NCBI GenBank assembly: GCA_037974335.1
Contig: CM075760.1
Location: 23,855,538 to 23,919,537, forward strand
DNA: 64,000 nucleotides
Reading direction: 5' to 3'
Source of the DNA: Prionace glauca
Taxonomy: Eukaryota > Chordata > Chondrichthyes > Carcharhiniformes > Carcharhinidae
Under the pieces are notes generated by a model. That model saw only the letters and a list, made by a program, of their open reading frames with translations, searched no databases and was not told the DNA's origin. How positions within the stretch are numbered: position 1 is the stretch's first letter; the number at the start of each line of letters is the position of its first letter. Below are positions 10,781 to 21,999 of the stretch, in pieces. The position numbers and the translations under genes were made by a program.

Positions 10781-11115
10781 TTAAATCCGAAACCAGGCAA
10801 TCGCAACAAAGCTCAAAGAGCATCAGCCCACTGGAGGCAAAGCCATGAGACCAGCCAGTCCAGCAGAAAGAAACCCTCTCCATTGACCTGCTGTGAGAAT
10901 GAACAAAATGCATTCCTGGATGTAACTGAGAGCTGAAACAGTAACAGCAGAATCCAACCCTGAATATCACTTGTGAACTTGTTGGTGTCTCAGCAGCTGG
11001 GATAAAATTCTGAACCCTTTCCATAGACTGAGCTGGTGAACGGTTTCTCCCCAGTGTGAACACACTGATGTCTCAGCAGGTGGGATAGTTGAGTGAATCC
11101 CTCCGCACACTGAGA

Positions 11116-12396
11116 TCAGGTGAACGGCCTCTGCCCAGTGTGAATTTGCTTATGTCTCTGCAGATTGGATAACTGATTGAATCCCTTCCCACACTGAGAG
11201 CAAGTGAACGGCCTCTCCCCAGTGTGAACTCGCTGGTGTCTCTGCAGGTGGGATGACCGAATGAATACCTTCCCACAATGAGAGCAGGTGAATGGTCTCT
11301 CCCCAGTGTGAATTCGCTGGTGTGCCTTCAATTCGGATAACACAGTGAATCCCTTCCCGCACTGAGAGCAGGTGAACGGTCTCTCCCCAGTGTGAATTCG
11401 CTGGTGTGTCCGCAGACTGGATAACTGTTTGAATCCCTTCCCACACTGAGAGCAGGTGAACGGCCTCTCTCCAGTGTGAACTCGCTGGTGTCTCTGCAGG
11501 CTGGATGAGTCAGTGAATCTCCTCCCACACTGAGAACAGGGGAGTGGCTTCTCCCCAGTGTGAACTCGCTGGTGTGACTGCAGGTGGGATGACCGAGTGA
11601 ATCCCTTCCCACACTGACAGCAGATGAATGGTCTCTCCCCAGTGTGATTTCGCTGGTGTGCCTTCAAGTCGGATAACACAGTGAATCCCTTTCCACACTC
11701 ACAGCAGGTAAACGGTCTCTCTCCAGTGTGAACTCGCTTATGTGTGCACAGACTGGATAACTGGTTGAATCCCTTCCCACACTGAGAGCAGGTGAACGGC
11801 CTCTCCGCAGTGTGAACTCGCTGGTGTCTCTGGAAGCTGGATGAGTCGGTGAATTTCCTCCCACACTGAGAGCAGGTGAATGGCCTCTCCCCAGTGTGAA
11901 TTCGCTGGTGTGTCTGCAGGTGGGATGACCGAGTGAATCTCTTCCCACACTGAGAGCAGACAAATGGTCTCTCCCCACTGTGAATTCGCTGGTGTGTCTT
12001 CAAGTCGGATAACACAGTGAATCCCTTTCCACACTCACAGCAGGTGAAGGGCTTCTCCCCAGTGTGAATTCGCTGGTGTGTCCGCAGGTGGGATGACTGA
12101 GTGAATCCCTTCCCACATTGACAGCAGGTGAACGGTCTCTCCCCAGTGTGAACTCGCTGATGTGTCCGCAGGTTGGATAACTGGTTGAATCCCTTCCCAC
12201 ACTGAGAGCAGGTGAACAGCCTCTCTCCAGTGTGAACTCGCTGGTGTCTCTGCAGGTGGGAGAACCAAATGAATCCCTGCCCGCACTGAGAGCAGGTGAA
12301 TGGTCTCTCTCCAGTGTGGATACGCCGATGAGCTTCCAGCAGAGATGGGGCTCTGTATCTCTTTCCACAGTCTGCACATTTCCATGGTTTCTCCAT
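11116..12396 (-). CDS. 15-finger C2H2 zinc-finger protein
   Basis: The 426-residue protein starts at the ATG 12394-12396 ([15 protein letters not shown]), the family start, and is almost nothing but 15 Krüppel fingers (C-x2-C-x12-H-x3-H) joined by TGERPF linkers. Fingers 5-8, 9-12 and 13-14 repeat a four-finger order (VLSD, RSSH, DSSS, QLSS), a 336-base unit. It ends at a TGA that replaces the first Cys codon of a sixteenth finger; beyond it a further degenerate finger can be seen. No KRAB, SCAN or BTB domain is visible. Expected role: nuclear sequence-specific DNA binding, target unknown. An upstream frame is open for 22 more codons from a GTG, but the conserved ATG is the better start. Paralogues sit at 40339 and 54696. 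Confidence 0.85.
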   Translation of the reverse strand: MEKPWKCADCGKRYRAPSLLEAHRRIHTGERPFTCSQCGQGFIWFSHLQRHQRVHTGERLFTCSQCGKGFNQLSNLRTHQRVHTGERPFTCCQCGKGFTQSSHLRTHQRIHTGEKPFTCCECGKGFTVLSDLKTHQRIHSGERPFVCSQCGKRFTRSSHLQTHQRIHTGERPFTCSQCGRKFTDSSSFQRHQRVHTAERPFTCSQCGKGFNQLSSLCTHKRVHTGERPFTCCECGKGFTVLSDLKAHQRNHTGERPFICCQCGKGFTRSSHLQSHQRVHTGEKPLPCSQCGRRFTDSSSLQRHQRVHTGERPFTCSQCGKGFKQLSSLRTHQRIHTGERPFTCSQCGKGFTVLSELKAHQRIHTGERPFTCSHCGKVFIRSSHLQRHQRVHTGERPFTCSQCGKGFNQLSNLQRHKQIHTGQRPFT

Positions 12397-13175
12397 GGTG
12401 CAGGTGTCCTTGCCTCTCTTTGGGTGGACAATCAGTTGAAGCTTCGTCCACACACACAACACGTGTACAGTCTCTCCCCGCTGTGAATGGTGTGATATTT
12501 ATTCAGGCTGTGTAACTGGTTAAAGCTCTTCAGTCAGTGCTCTGGAACACCCTCACTTGAATTTGGCAGTGTGTTGATGCTTTTCCAATCACACTGATGT
12601 TTGAAATCTTTTCAAATCTCCTTCCAGATTCAATGGCTGATGATATTCAGGTCCCGAGGAATATGACTCCGCCAGATCTAGACCTGAGATTTGAGATTTC
12701 ACCCTGTGATTCCTGTAAAACAAGTTGACACAAGTCATCAGAGTCAGTACAGGATAGAGACCCAGAACAGACAATTCTACTTTCTATGGAACATTCTTTC
12801 CTCCTTTATTCCTCAAAAGCTGTAAATCTCCCTCACACTCTCCCTCCATTCTCACTCTGCTGTATCTAATATTCACCCTCCCAATTCTCCTGAAGGTGCT
12901 GATTCACAGATCCATGCTCAATCAGCCTCACTGCTTCCTGTCCTGGAGACACACAGCTGAAAATCTCCATGCAGGCTACCAGACAGATCTATGCGCATAT
13001 GACTGGACTAAAAATGTGTGGAATATACAGACTGGATTCAGTTCCTTTCCCTTCAGTTGCTGCAAGTCCCCAATTTCCCCCAGAATGAGAAAAGGAAAGG
13101 GGGAAACATTGATTTCCTCCCAGATGTTGCACAGAGGAGGAAGTTTTAGTCTTCATTGGATGACTTCTGCATTAC
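12397..13175 (-). other. Leader exon, intron and truncated exon 1 of the 15-finger gene
   Basis: A leader exon runs from about 12712 (acceptor TTTTACAG on the minus strand) to the ATG and holds fossil fingers. The intron follows, then an exon-1-like segment at about 13040-13140 matching 39540-39600 inverted. Homology to the promoter stops at about 13175, before the CRE and most CCAAT boxes, so the original promoter is missing. Confidence 0.6.
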
Positions 13176-13760
13176 CACTTTCTCCCTCAAAGACATTGAC
13201 ATCCTTTGTTCCCTCAGCTTGACACATTTATTTGTCTGGCTAAAAGGATGGTCTCTTTCCTAATGTTCACAATTAAAGGGCTGGTTTCCCTCGGAGATGG
13301 CTGACATTTAAGAGAATAATAAATTATTAGAGGATAATATGCCGAGTGTTGTTATATTGTGGATCTGATATACTATTTATGGTTCTGTAACAAAGTACAA
13401 TTATTATTTCTTGTCTTGTAATGAGGCATTGTAGCATTATATATTGAGGCATTATATATTTCCACTCATCGAGTCATTACAGCACAGAAGGAATCCATTC
13501 AGTAACTCAAGTCCATGCTGACTTCTGTTGAACAATCCAGTCAGTCCCATTCCCCTTCTATATTTCCTTTCCCCTGCAAGTTTATTTCCTTCATGTGCCC
13601 ATCTCATTTCTGAAATATATTAAAAGGGACAATATACTAATATAGGACAGAAATGTGTCTGATATTGTTATATGGTAGAGATTAGATATATTATTTATGG
13701 ATCTCTAATAAAATGCACTTATCTGGTTGTGTAACATTGGACTGTAGTTACATTATATAT
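13176..13760 (+). repeat. Duplicated intron segment (copy of 29279-29540)
   Basis: From CCTTTGTTCCCTCAGCTTGA onward this matches the first intron of the plus-strand gene at 30.9 kb, including GACACATTTATTTGTCTGGC. A second weaker copy of its AT-rich part follows at about 13620-13760. Confidence 0.7.
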
Positions 13761-13774
13761 TTGGACAAATCTCT

Positions 13775-13960
13775 TCCCTCAGAGAATTGTTAGTATCTGG
13801 CTTCCTCTTCCATGGGGACCAGTGGAGGAATTGAATATCTTCAAAGATGAGTTAGACAGTTTTTGAATGACAAGGGAGTCAAGACTTATTGGAACAGGCT
13901 GGAAAATGGAGAGAAAGCTCAGATGAGGAAGGATTTCTTCACTCAAGGATGTGGTGAAGT
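13775..13960 (+). mobile_element. CR1 3' fragment
   Basis: Contains the late CR1 phrase around GGACCAGTGGAGGAATTGAA and GACAAGGGAGTCAAG. It is short and diverged. The rest of 13961-14254 resembles diverged zinc-finger leader sequence. Confidence 0.5.
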
Positions 13961-14254
13961 TTTAGATCCCTTTTTCGCAAATTACATCTCTTTTTCGCAA
14001 ATCTTTCCATGGCATTATTGTTTCCTATTTCCAGTCACACAAGTGTTTGGATCTTTTTCTACAGACATATTTACATTCAGATTCTGATGAATGGAGTGGA
14101 CTCCGTCAGGTTTTGATCTGGTTTGAGTTTCCCTTCAAATTTTGTCTTAAAATTTTCTGTCAAAAAGATCATCACCGTCAGTCAAGAATAGAAATTGAGC
14201 GAGAAACGTTTTTCTTGGGTTGAATTTTCTGTGCGTAAATCCTCCCTTATTTAA

Positions 14255-15003
14255 AGGGCGAAAAGCTGCAGCATACTACGGTGCAGAGGGACCTGGGGGT
14301 CCTTGTGCACAAATCGCAAAAACCCACTCTGCAGGTGCAGCAGGTGATCAAGAAGGTGAATGGGATGCTGGCCTTTATAGCAAGGGGGGTAGAATATAAA
14401 AGCAGGGAGGTCTTGCTGCAACTGTACAGGGCACTGGTGAGGCTGCAGCTGGAGTACTGTGTGCAGTTTTGGTCGCCGCACTTGCGCAAGGATATTTTGG
14501 CCTTGGAGGGAGTGCAGAGGAGGTTCACTGGGCTGATACCGGAGATCATTCGGTTGGACTATGAAGAGAGACTAAATAGACTGGGTCTGTACTCGTTGGA
14601 GTTTAGAAGGATGAGGGGGGATCTTATAGAGACGTATAAGATAATGAAGGGGATGGATAGGGTAGAGATAGAGAGATTCTTCCCGCTTAGAAAGAATAGC
14701 AGGACTAGAGGGCACAGCCTCAAGATAAGGGGGAGGGACACAGTTTAGAACAGAGTTGAGGAGGAACTTCTTCACTCAAAGGGTGGTGAATCTCTGCCCG
14801 TTGAAGTGGTGGAGGCTACCTCGCTAAATATATTTAAGTCACAGGTAGATAAGATTTTGACAGGCAAGGGAATTAAGGGTTATGGGGCGAGAGCGGGAAA
14901 GTGGAACTGATCCACTTCAGATCAGCCATGATCTTATTGAATGGCGGGGCAGGCTCGAAGGGCTAGGTGGCCTACTCCTGTTCCTATTTCTTACGTTCTT
15001 TTG
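14255..15003 (+). mobile_element. 5'-truncated CR1 LINE
   Basis: Starts at the ORF2 position GCGAAAAGCTGCAGC, encodes VQRDLGVLVHKSQKPTLQVQ and the C-terminal CR1 domain up to a stop near 14746, and ends at TTTCTTACGTTC. It is a somewhat older subfamily than the 4731 copy. Confidence 0.88.
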
Positions 15004-15175
15004 TACGTTCTCCTTGCATCTGCGTGGGCTTCCACTGGATGCTCTCGTTCCCTCCCACATTCGGAAAGATGTGCTTGTTCGGTGCATTGGCCTGAACAGG
15101 TGTCAGAGTGTGGCGACTAGGAGAATTTCACAGTAACTTCATTGCAGTGTTAACATAAGCCTTGCTTGTGATTAA
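15004..15175 (+). mobile_element. SINE 3' part
   Basis: SINE body (CTGCGTGGGCTTCC, CCCTCCCACATTC) ending in the variant tail CAGTAACTTCATTGCAGTG. The same tail appears inverted at 17113 and 43636. Confidence 0.65.
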
Positions 15176-15399
15176 TAGATAAGCATTAAAATTTAAAATA
15201 GTTAGAATAGCTAAAATAGATAGTGAATAGGAAGAAGGATTTGCTTCCTTTCCTTGTTATGTTGCCACTTTGCCTGATCAATTAAACATCTGGCTCTGTG
15301 TAAACTAGAGTCAGATTACCCGGGTCAGAGGGTTGATGCAGTTTGATGGACAAGTTGTCTCCATTCTGAACAATGGGGAACAAGCCCCTCCCACTCATT

Positions 15400-15936
15400 G
15401 ACACCATTGCCCCATACAAAGATGGCGGCAACGTATGAGCCCCGCTGCTTATTGCCCCCAATAAAGATGGCGGCCGTTAACCCAAGCCGAACACTGGACT
15501 TTGCAGCCTCGCTCGGCGCGAAACATAAAGTCCTTTTTTGGAGGTTGGGCCTGAACAACATGTCACAAAAACTCTTCACCCACCAGATCCACCGTCCCCG
15601 CGTTCCGCAATTTTCCTTGTACCATTTGTGGATTCGAATAAAAACCCTCTGTCTGTCGCCCTGACCTGCGTCACTGACTGTCTTCAGGTCCGCCCCTCGC
15701 TCACTCCGATTGGTTGGAGGACCAGCCGCTCACGGTCGGTCCTCCAGCCCGCCCCCTTTCCCTATTGGTCTAGAGCTGCCGTCAATCAGTCCCCGGGCAT
15801 GGTGACGTTGAGCATGCGCAGTGCGGCTTATGTCCAGGGACAGAAGCTTGTTTGTCTCCTCTTCAGCGGGAAGGAGACGGATGGGTGGAGGCAGCGTTAG
15901 GGGCAGTGGGTGGGAGGGGAGGCTCCACACCCCCAG
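15400..15936 (+). promoter_or_regulatory. CpG-rich promoter of the 17.6 kb finger gene
   Basis: GC- and CpG-rich block with inverted and direct CCAAT boxes (CCGATTGGTTGG, CCTATTGGTC), a TGACGTTG half-CRE and an NRF1-like GCATGCGCAG near 15810-15820. A good splice donor, CCCCCA/GTAAGA, lies at 15936, so exon 1 probably ends there. The layout resembles the promoters at 28.4, 39.0, 46.6 and 50.5 kb. Confidence 0.65.
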
Positions 15937-16554
15937 TAAGAAACTAGTGGCACCGCCTCAATACCCAACACAACGGCAGCTGCAGCGCTTTCTCCTGGTG
16001 TCAGCCCCAGTGGACAAATGTGGCTTCAGGAAGGAAATGCAGCAATGGGCTTGTTACTAAAAAATCATCTTTAACTCACTTCACTGACCCTGGAGCAGGA
16101 GGAGAGAATGGGGGAAATTTCTATCCTGGACTGATAGTGATGGATTTTGGAAATTCCTTTTACAAGGAGTTAGAAGGAGAGGATTTACACTCAGAAAACT
16201 GAAATCTAGCAAGACATCAAGATCTGAGAGAGTCACTTGATTAATCAGAACCTGGATATTATGGACCCTTGAGTGGAACCATTCAGCTCTGGGTCATTCT
16301 TACTCTCCATTATAATCCAGAGGACCAGGATAATGTTCTGGGGACCATACCAGGGCAGCTGGTAGAATTTAAATTATCTTAATAATTTGGAATTCAATGC
16401 TAATCATAGTATTGGTAACTGTGAAGCCATCGTGATGTGTTGAGGGAAGGGGAACGTGCGTGGAATTGGAATTTGCAGCTTTGGGAAACGAGAGAAATAA
16501 GTATTCCCCAGGAACTATAATTGTCTGTTCTGAATTTGTGTCGTGGGCTGACCT

Positions 16555-17109
16555 GTAGGAACTGGATTTACAGGGTTACAAATAGAGGACTAACAGATAG
16601 GAAACTCAAATCAAGCATCACGTCAAAATCTGACAGTGACTCAATTCATCAGGACCTGAATACCATCGGTTTCCGAATGTGGAAGAAGAAATGTTTGTGT
16701 GTTCTGTCTGTGGGAAAAAAATCAAACAGCAGTGTGACTGGAAAAACATCAAGACACACACACACACAGCGCAGGGACAGTGGGAAAGAATTCAATTACT
16801 CATTGTGTGGAAATTCATCGATACACACACTGGGGAAAGACTGTTCACCTGCACCATATGTGGGATGGGATTTTCTCATTTATCCAATCTGTAGATACCA
16901 GCGTAGTCACACTGATGTGAGATCTTTAAATTTTATAACCATGAGAATAGCTTTGAAAGGAACGATATTCTGCAGGAACACCGGCGCATTTATGCTGGAG
17001 TGAAGCCATTCACTTGCCCTATGTGTGGGAAGAGATTCATTCGTTAACCAGTGAGTTCTTATTGGTGAGAGACCATTCACATGCCCTGTATGTGGGAAAG
17101 GATGCACTC
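16555..17109 (+). pseudogene. Zinc-finger leader and finger fossil
   Basis: Reading frames give CSVCGKKIKQQCDW, GERLFTCTICGMGFSHLSNL and later FTCPMCGKRFIR, each interrupted by stops or shifts, so this is a broken finger-gene start. Its opening is the same as the leader at 17209-17567, which suggests a tandem copy of the gene 5' region. A minus-strand SINE tail follows at 17113. Confidence 0.7.
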
Positions 17110-17112
17110 AGT

Positions 17113-17205
17113 CATTTCATGTTTAAAGTTTATCTATTAGTCACAAGTAAGGCTTACATTACCATTGCGAAGGAATTACTGTGAAATCTGAGACACCAGT
17201 TAGAT
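17113..17205 (-). mobile_element. SINE tail
   Basis: Begins TTTATCTATTAGTCACAAG and reads toward CAGTAATTCC, the inverse of the SINE tail seen at 15004-15175. It separates the two leader copies. Confidence 0.6.
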
Positions 17206-17208
17206 CGC

Positions 17209-17567
17209 GGATGACTGCAGATATTTTACTGGGGATTAGAAGGAAAGGATTTGCAGATAGGAAATTATCTGCTGGTTTCACAGTCACTTAATTCATCAGG
17301 ACTTGAATTTGAATGTGGAAGGAGAAATGTTTGCTGTGTCTGTTGGAAAAGATTTTGAACATCAATGTGACTGGAAAAATAACAAGATACACACACATCT
17401 GAGTGAGAGTGTTCCAGTGAATTGACTGTGGAAAGAGTTTTAACCAGTTACACAGCCTGAAAAAACATCACATCATTTACAACAAGGAGAAATCACACAC
17501 ATGTTCTATGTGTGGATGAGGCTTTATCTGATCATCCAACCTGGAGAGACACAAGGACACCAGCATC
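17209..17567 (+). other. 5' leader of the 11-finger gene with fossil fingers
   Basis: In frame with the downstream ATG it reads CGKSFNQLHSLKKHH and then CSMCG, followed by stops, the last being TGA at 17529-17531, 36 bases before the ATG. These are former fingers now in untranslated leader. Confidence 0.7.
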
Positions 17568-18494
17568 ATGGAGATACCATTGAAATGTGGGGACTGTGGA
17601 AAGGGATTCAGTTATCCTTCTGAACTGGAAACTCATCAACGCAGTCACACTGGGGAGAGGCCGTTCACTTGTTCTGAATGTGGGAAGGGATTCACTCGAC
17701 TAACCCACCTCACTGCGCACCAACTTGTTCACACTGACATGAGACCTTTTAAATGCTCTGACTGCGAGAAGAGTTTTAAAACCAAATACAATCTTTTGAC
17801 ACACCATCGAGTTCACACTGGGGAGAGATGGTTCAGTTGTTCTGAGTGCGGGAAGGGATTCACTCAGTTATCCAGCCTGCAGACACACCAGCGAATTCAC
17901 ACTGGAGAGAAACCATTCATGTGCACTGAGTGTGGGAAGAGATTCACTCAGTTATCCCACCTTCTGACACACCGGCGAGTTCACACTGGAGAGAAACCAT
18001 TCACCTGCCCTGAATGCGGGAGGGCATTCACTCAGTTATGCAAAATGTTGGATCACCAACGAGTTCACACTGGGGAGAGACCATTCACCTGCTCTGTGTG
18101 TGGGAAGGGATTCACTCAGTCATCCACCTTGCTGAGACACAAGCATATTCACATTGGAGTGAGACCGTTCATCTGCTCCGAGTGTGGGAAGGGATTCACT
18201 CAGTCTGCCCAACTCACTTCACACCAACGTGTTCACTCTGACGTGAGACCTTTTAAATGTTCAGACTGCAAGAAGAGCTTCAACGGCAAAATGGATCTAC
18301 TGATTCACCAGCGAGTTCACACTGGAGAGAGACCGTTTACTTGCTCTGTGTGTGGGAAGCGATTCACTCAGCATTTCCTCTGTCTGAAACACCAGCGCAT
18401 TCACACCAGGGAGACATTATTCATCTGCTCAGTGTGTGGGAAAGGATTCATTTGTGCTTTCACCCTGCAGAAACACCAGCGAGTTCACAAATGA
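17568..18494 (+). CDS. 11-finger C2H2 zinc-finger protein
   Basis: The 308-residue protein starts with ATGGAGATACCA ([14 protein letters not shown]) and has 11 Krüppel fingers ending in the natural family terminus HQRVHK followed by TGA. Fingers 3 and 9 (KCSDCEKSFKTK, KCSDCKKSFNGK) are preceded by the unusual linkers TDMRPF and SDVRPF, a repeated six-finger order that suggests an internal duplication. All Cys and His ligands I can see are present. No effector domain is visible. It is one of the few whole members of this cluster and is probably a nuclear DNA-binding protein. The promoter is likely the CpG block at 15.4-15.9 kb. Confidence 0.9.
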   Translation: MEIPLKCGDCGKGFSYPSELETHQRSHTGERPFTCSECGKGFTRLTHLTAHQLVHTDMRPFKCSDCEKSFKTKYNLLTHHRVHTGERWFSCSECGKGFTQLSSLQTHQRIHTGEKPFMCTECGKRFTQLSHLLTHRRVHTGEKPFTCPECGRAFTQLCKMLDHQRVHTGERPFTCSVCGKGFTQSSTLLRHKHIHIGVRPFICSECGKGFTQSAQLTSHQRVHSDVRPFKCSDCKKSFNGKMDLLIHQRVHTGERPFTCSVCGKRFTQHFLCLKHQRIHTRETLFICSVCGKGFICAFTLQKHQRVHK

Positions 18495-18559
18495 TTACAG
18501 GAGTTGGTTTCTGCTGCTATGCTGCTGTTAATCACAGGACTGAACCATGTTCATTCTGA

Positions 18560-18670
18560 CAGAGTTTATTTCAGTTGATGCAATTAGATGGGAGTTCAGG
18601 TGTTTCTCGTGTGTCGGTGCAAACTTGATGGGCTGAAGGGCCTCTTCTGCATTGTATGATTCTATGAATG
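18560..18670 (+). mobile_element. SINE 3' end
   Basis: Tail GATGGGCTGAAGGGCC ending TATGATTCTATGA, just after the stop codon of the 11-finger gene, so it may lie in the 3' UTR. Confidence 0.65.
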
Positions 18671-19172
18671 TATTGGAGATGAGGTAACGCTATTTAAAAA
18701 GTTAACTGTCTTTTTCAAGGACCATCTTGTTCTTATAAATTGAGCTCTATTCGTGGAGATACTGGGTGTCCCTGGGGCAGGATTTTGGGAAGTTACTGCT
18801 AGTCCAGGAATCTCAAGAACGTTCACATTTTTACCTGGGGTGATTCCCCAATTGAGGTGGTGAAACTTCCTCATGTATTTCACAGGTAAATCGGTTTCTT
18901 TTAAATAAACATTGATATTATTTACCATTTTAGAGTCCTGTTTTGCCTGATGGATAACTCTCTTTTGAACTGAAATGATTTAGAGTCAGTTTGGAACCAA
19001 GTATTAAGGCTCATGCCACCAAGTTAAACTGAATCTAAATTTTAATTCTCTGCCTGTTTAAGATTGACAGAGGATCTCGAGATGGCACAAGCAAGGTACA
19101 CAAGAATGATATCAGAACTGAGAGTGCTTTTAAGTTAATGGAGAGATTAAACAGGTTGGGGATGTTTTTGTA
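18671..19172. other. Unassigned intergenic sequence
   Basis: No gene seen. A short CR1-like piece is possible at about 19100-19165 (GGAGAGATTAAACAGG). Confidence 0.35.
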
Positions 19173-19497
19173 GGATCATAAAGTCCCTACAGTGCAGAAG
19201 GAGACCCATTGAGTCTGCACCAACTCTCCGACAATGCATCTACCTCATGCCCTATCCCCATAACCTCATGTATTTACCCTGCTAATCCCCCTAATCTACA
19301 CATTTCTGGACACGAGAGGGCAACTCACAATGGTCAATTCAACTAACCTACACATCTTTTGACTGTGGGGGGAAATCAGAGACCTGGAGGAAACCCAGAC
19401 AGACAAGGGGCCAAACGTGCATATCCCACAGACGATCACCCAAAGCCTGGGTTCCGAGTGGTGTGAGATAGCCACTGACTCACCATGCCACCCTATT
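19173..19497 (-). mobile_element. tRNA-derived SINE
   Basis: Reverse-strand copy: tail CCTACAGTGCAGAAGGAG at the left, body with GGAGGAAACCC, and a decayed tRNA head at the right. Confidence 0.7.
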
Positions 19498-19745
19498 CTC
19501 TGGAAAAGCTGAGGCTGAGTGCTGATAGAGATTATGAATGGATACAGCAGGATTGAAGTTATCAAGTAATCACTGTCAGTACAGGATACAAAATCAGAAC
19601 TGACAATTCTGGTTATCATTAGCCATGTTTCTCCCGTTCAAACTATAAATCTCTGTCCCATCACACTCACCTTCCTCCTCATTAATTGTTCCACTAATTC
19701 TTCCTTCTGTCCTTCAGCTTTCTTTCTTAATTCCCTGCTGCAATT

Positions 19746-20893
19746 AAGAACATAAGAAATAGAAGCAGGAGTAGGCCATCTGGCCCTTCGAGCCTGCCCC
19801 GCCATTCAATAAGATCATGGCTGATCTGTCGTGGCTCAGCTCCACCTTCCCGCCCTCTCCCCATAATCCTTAATCCCTTCTCTTATCAAAAACCCATCAA
19901 CCTGTTTCTTAAAAATATTTAGCGAGGCAGCCACCACCACTTCAACGGGCAGAGAATTCCAGAGATTCACCACCCTTTCAGTGAAGAAGTTCCTCCTCAA
20001 CTCTGTTCTAAACCGCCTCCCCTTTACCTTGAGGATGTGCCCCCTAGTCCTACTGTCTTTTTTGAGCGGGAAGAGTCTCTCCACCTCTATCCTATCCATC
20101 CCATTCATCATCTTATACGTCTCAATGAGATCTCCCCTCATTCTTCTAAACTCTAACGAGTACAAGCCTAGTTTATTCAGCCTCTCCTCATAGCTCAATC
20201 CCCTCAACTCCGGTATCAGCCTAGTAAACCTCCTCTGCACTCCCTCCAGGGCCAAAATATCCTTGCGCAGGTGCGGCGCCCAAAACTGCACACAGTACTC
20301 CAGCTGCGGCCTCACCAATGCCCTATACAGCTGCAGCAAGACCTCCCTACTTTTATATTCAATCCCCCTCGCTATGAAGGCCAGCATCCCATTCGCCTTC
20401 CTGACCACCTGCTGCACCTGCAAGCTGGGTTTTTGCGACTCATGCACAAGGACCCCAAGGTCCCTCTGCACCGTCGCCTGCTGCAGTTTTTCGCCACGTA
20501 AGTAATAGTCCTTCCTACCATTCCTCCTACCAAAGTGGACCACCTCACACTTGCCAACATTAAATTCCATTTGCCATTTCCTGGCCCATTCGCCCAGCCT
20601 ATCTGGATCCTTCTGCAGACTCTCCACACCCTCCTCACAATTTGCCTTTCCCCCAATCTTGGTGTCATCAGCAAATTTCGACACCCTGCACTCGGTTCCC
20701 TCCTCCAGATCATCTATATAAATGGTAAATAGCTGAGGCCCCAGCACCGACCCCTGGGGCACCCCACTAGTCACCAACCGCCAATCCGAATAGCATCCAT
20801 TGACCCCCACTCTCTGCCTCCTATTTGACAACCAATCCTCTATCCACGCTAACACCCTACCCCCAACTCCATGTCCCCTGACCTTCTGCAATA
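19746..20893 (-). mobile_element. 5'-truncated CR1 LINE, young
   Basis: The left end is the inverted 3' terminus (AAGAACATAAGAAATAGAAG). The minus strand is open for about 356 codons (19836-20906), from LLQKVRGHGVGG through SGVPQGSVLGP, FADDTKIGG and the CR1 C-terminus. Very similar to the copy at 4731. Confidence 0.92.
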
Positions 20894-21080
20894 ATGGACC
20901 TACCATATATTAAATTGATCTTTCTCAACACCCAATCTATGACTGTAACACTAGATTCTGCACCTTTTTTCCTTCTCCCCATGTACTCTATGAACAATAC
21001 GTTTTGTCTTTATAGTGTGCAAGAAACAATACTTTTCACTATATTCCAATACATGTGACAATAATAAATCAAATCAACTC
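20894..21080 (+). mobile_element. 3' tail of a second LINE or SINE type
   Basis: Ends with ATGTGACAATAATAAATC, preceded by ACTTTTCACTATATTCC. The inverse of this tail occurs at 36745. Confidence 0.55.
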
Positions 21081-21289
21081 TTCTCTGCTTGATGTGCTAA
21101 CTCTTGGCTTCAATTTCAGACTACCTCTTGTCCTTCCTAGTATCTCACACCAAAATTTCAATCTTTATGCCTCAAGAGGAATTGTATTGCTAATGGGACA
21201 TCAATATATAAACTAGTGACTACCACATGTGCTTTGTTTCTGGGTGCAGTCACTCCCACCTCCACCTTTCATCCCAGTCCCAGAAGTTT

Positions 21290-21690
21290 GGAGATTGGGC
21301 TGAGTGTGGGAAAGGATTCATACGGTCATCTCATCTGCTGACACACCAGCGAGTTCACACTGGGGAGAGGCCATTCACTTGCTCTATATGTGGGAAGGGA
21401 TTCACTCAGTCATCCAACCTGCTGACACACCAGCGAGTTCACAGCAAGGAGAGGCCACTCACCTGCTTCAAGAGAAGGATTCATTGAGTCGTCCAGTCTG
21501 CTAAAACACTAATGTGGTCACACTGGGGAAAGACCTTTGGTGTGTTTTGTGTATGAGAAGAGATTCACTGATACATCCAAACTGCTGAGACACCAGCAAG
21601 TCCACATTGAGGAGAGACTATTCCCCTGCTCTGAGTTTAGGGAAGGTCATCAGTCATCCAACTTGCTGACACACCGAGTTCACACCAATT
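21290..21690 (+). pseudogene. C2H2 zinc-finger fragment
   Basis: Two good fingers ([38 protein letters not shown]) are followed by broken ones in shifting frames up to about 21690. There is no family start; the 5' part has been replaced by LINE sequence. The 3' flank is paralogous to that of the 30.9 kb gene. Confidence 0.8.
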
Positions 21691-21707
21691 AGAGACTTTT
21701 TCTTTGT

Positions 21708-21995
21708 AATCACAGAATTCCTACAGTGCAGAAGGAGATCACTCGGCCCGTTGAGTCTGCACCGACCACAATCCCAACCAGGCCCCACTCCAGTAAACCT
21801 ACACATTTACCCTGCTAATCCCCCTGACGCTAAGGGGCAATTTAGCATGGCCAGACAACCTAACCTGCACATCTTTAGAAGGTGGGAGGAAACCGCAGCA
21901 TCCGGAGGAAACCCGCACAGACATGAGGAGAACATGCAAACTTCACACAGACAATCACCTGAGGCTAGAATTGAACCCCGATTCCTGCCCTGACT
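21708..21995 (-). mobile_element. tRNA-derived SINE
   Basis: Reverse-strand copy with tail CCTACAGTGCAGAAGGAG, body GGTGGGAGGAAACCGC and tRNA head near 21960-21995. Confidence 0.8.
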
Positions 21996-21999
21996 GTGT

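Larger units (their letters stand above)
7915..10790. repeat. Segmental duplication block A (3' flank of finger gene)
   Basis: This flank aligns with 52797-54490 (same orientation) and, from about 8310, with 42499-41340 (inverted). It contains a repeat starting ACTGCAGATGCTGG, a conserved unique-looking stretch and an old CR1 fragment, and it adjoins a minus-strand zinc-finger gene in all three cases. The block here is interrupted by the LINE at 8866-10342. Confidence 0.85.

Noticed and set aside
11073-12486. Many further open frames overlapping the finger genes, also at 26, 31, 35, 40, 48 and 55 kb
   Set aside because: The 84-base periodicity keeps alternate frames and the opposite strand open. 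Only the frame with C-x2-C...H-x3-H is real.
12397-13175. KRAB, SCAN or BTB exon upstream of the finger exons
   Set aside because: I looked for such text in the leaders and introns and found only fossil fingers and intronic sequence.
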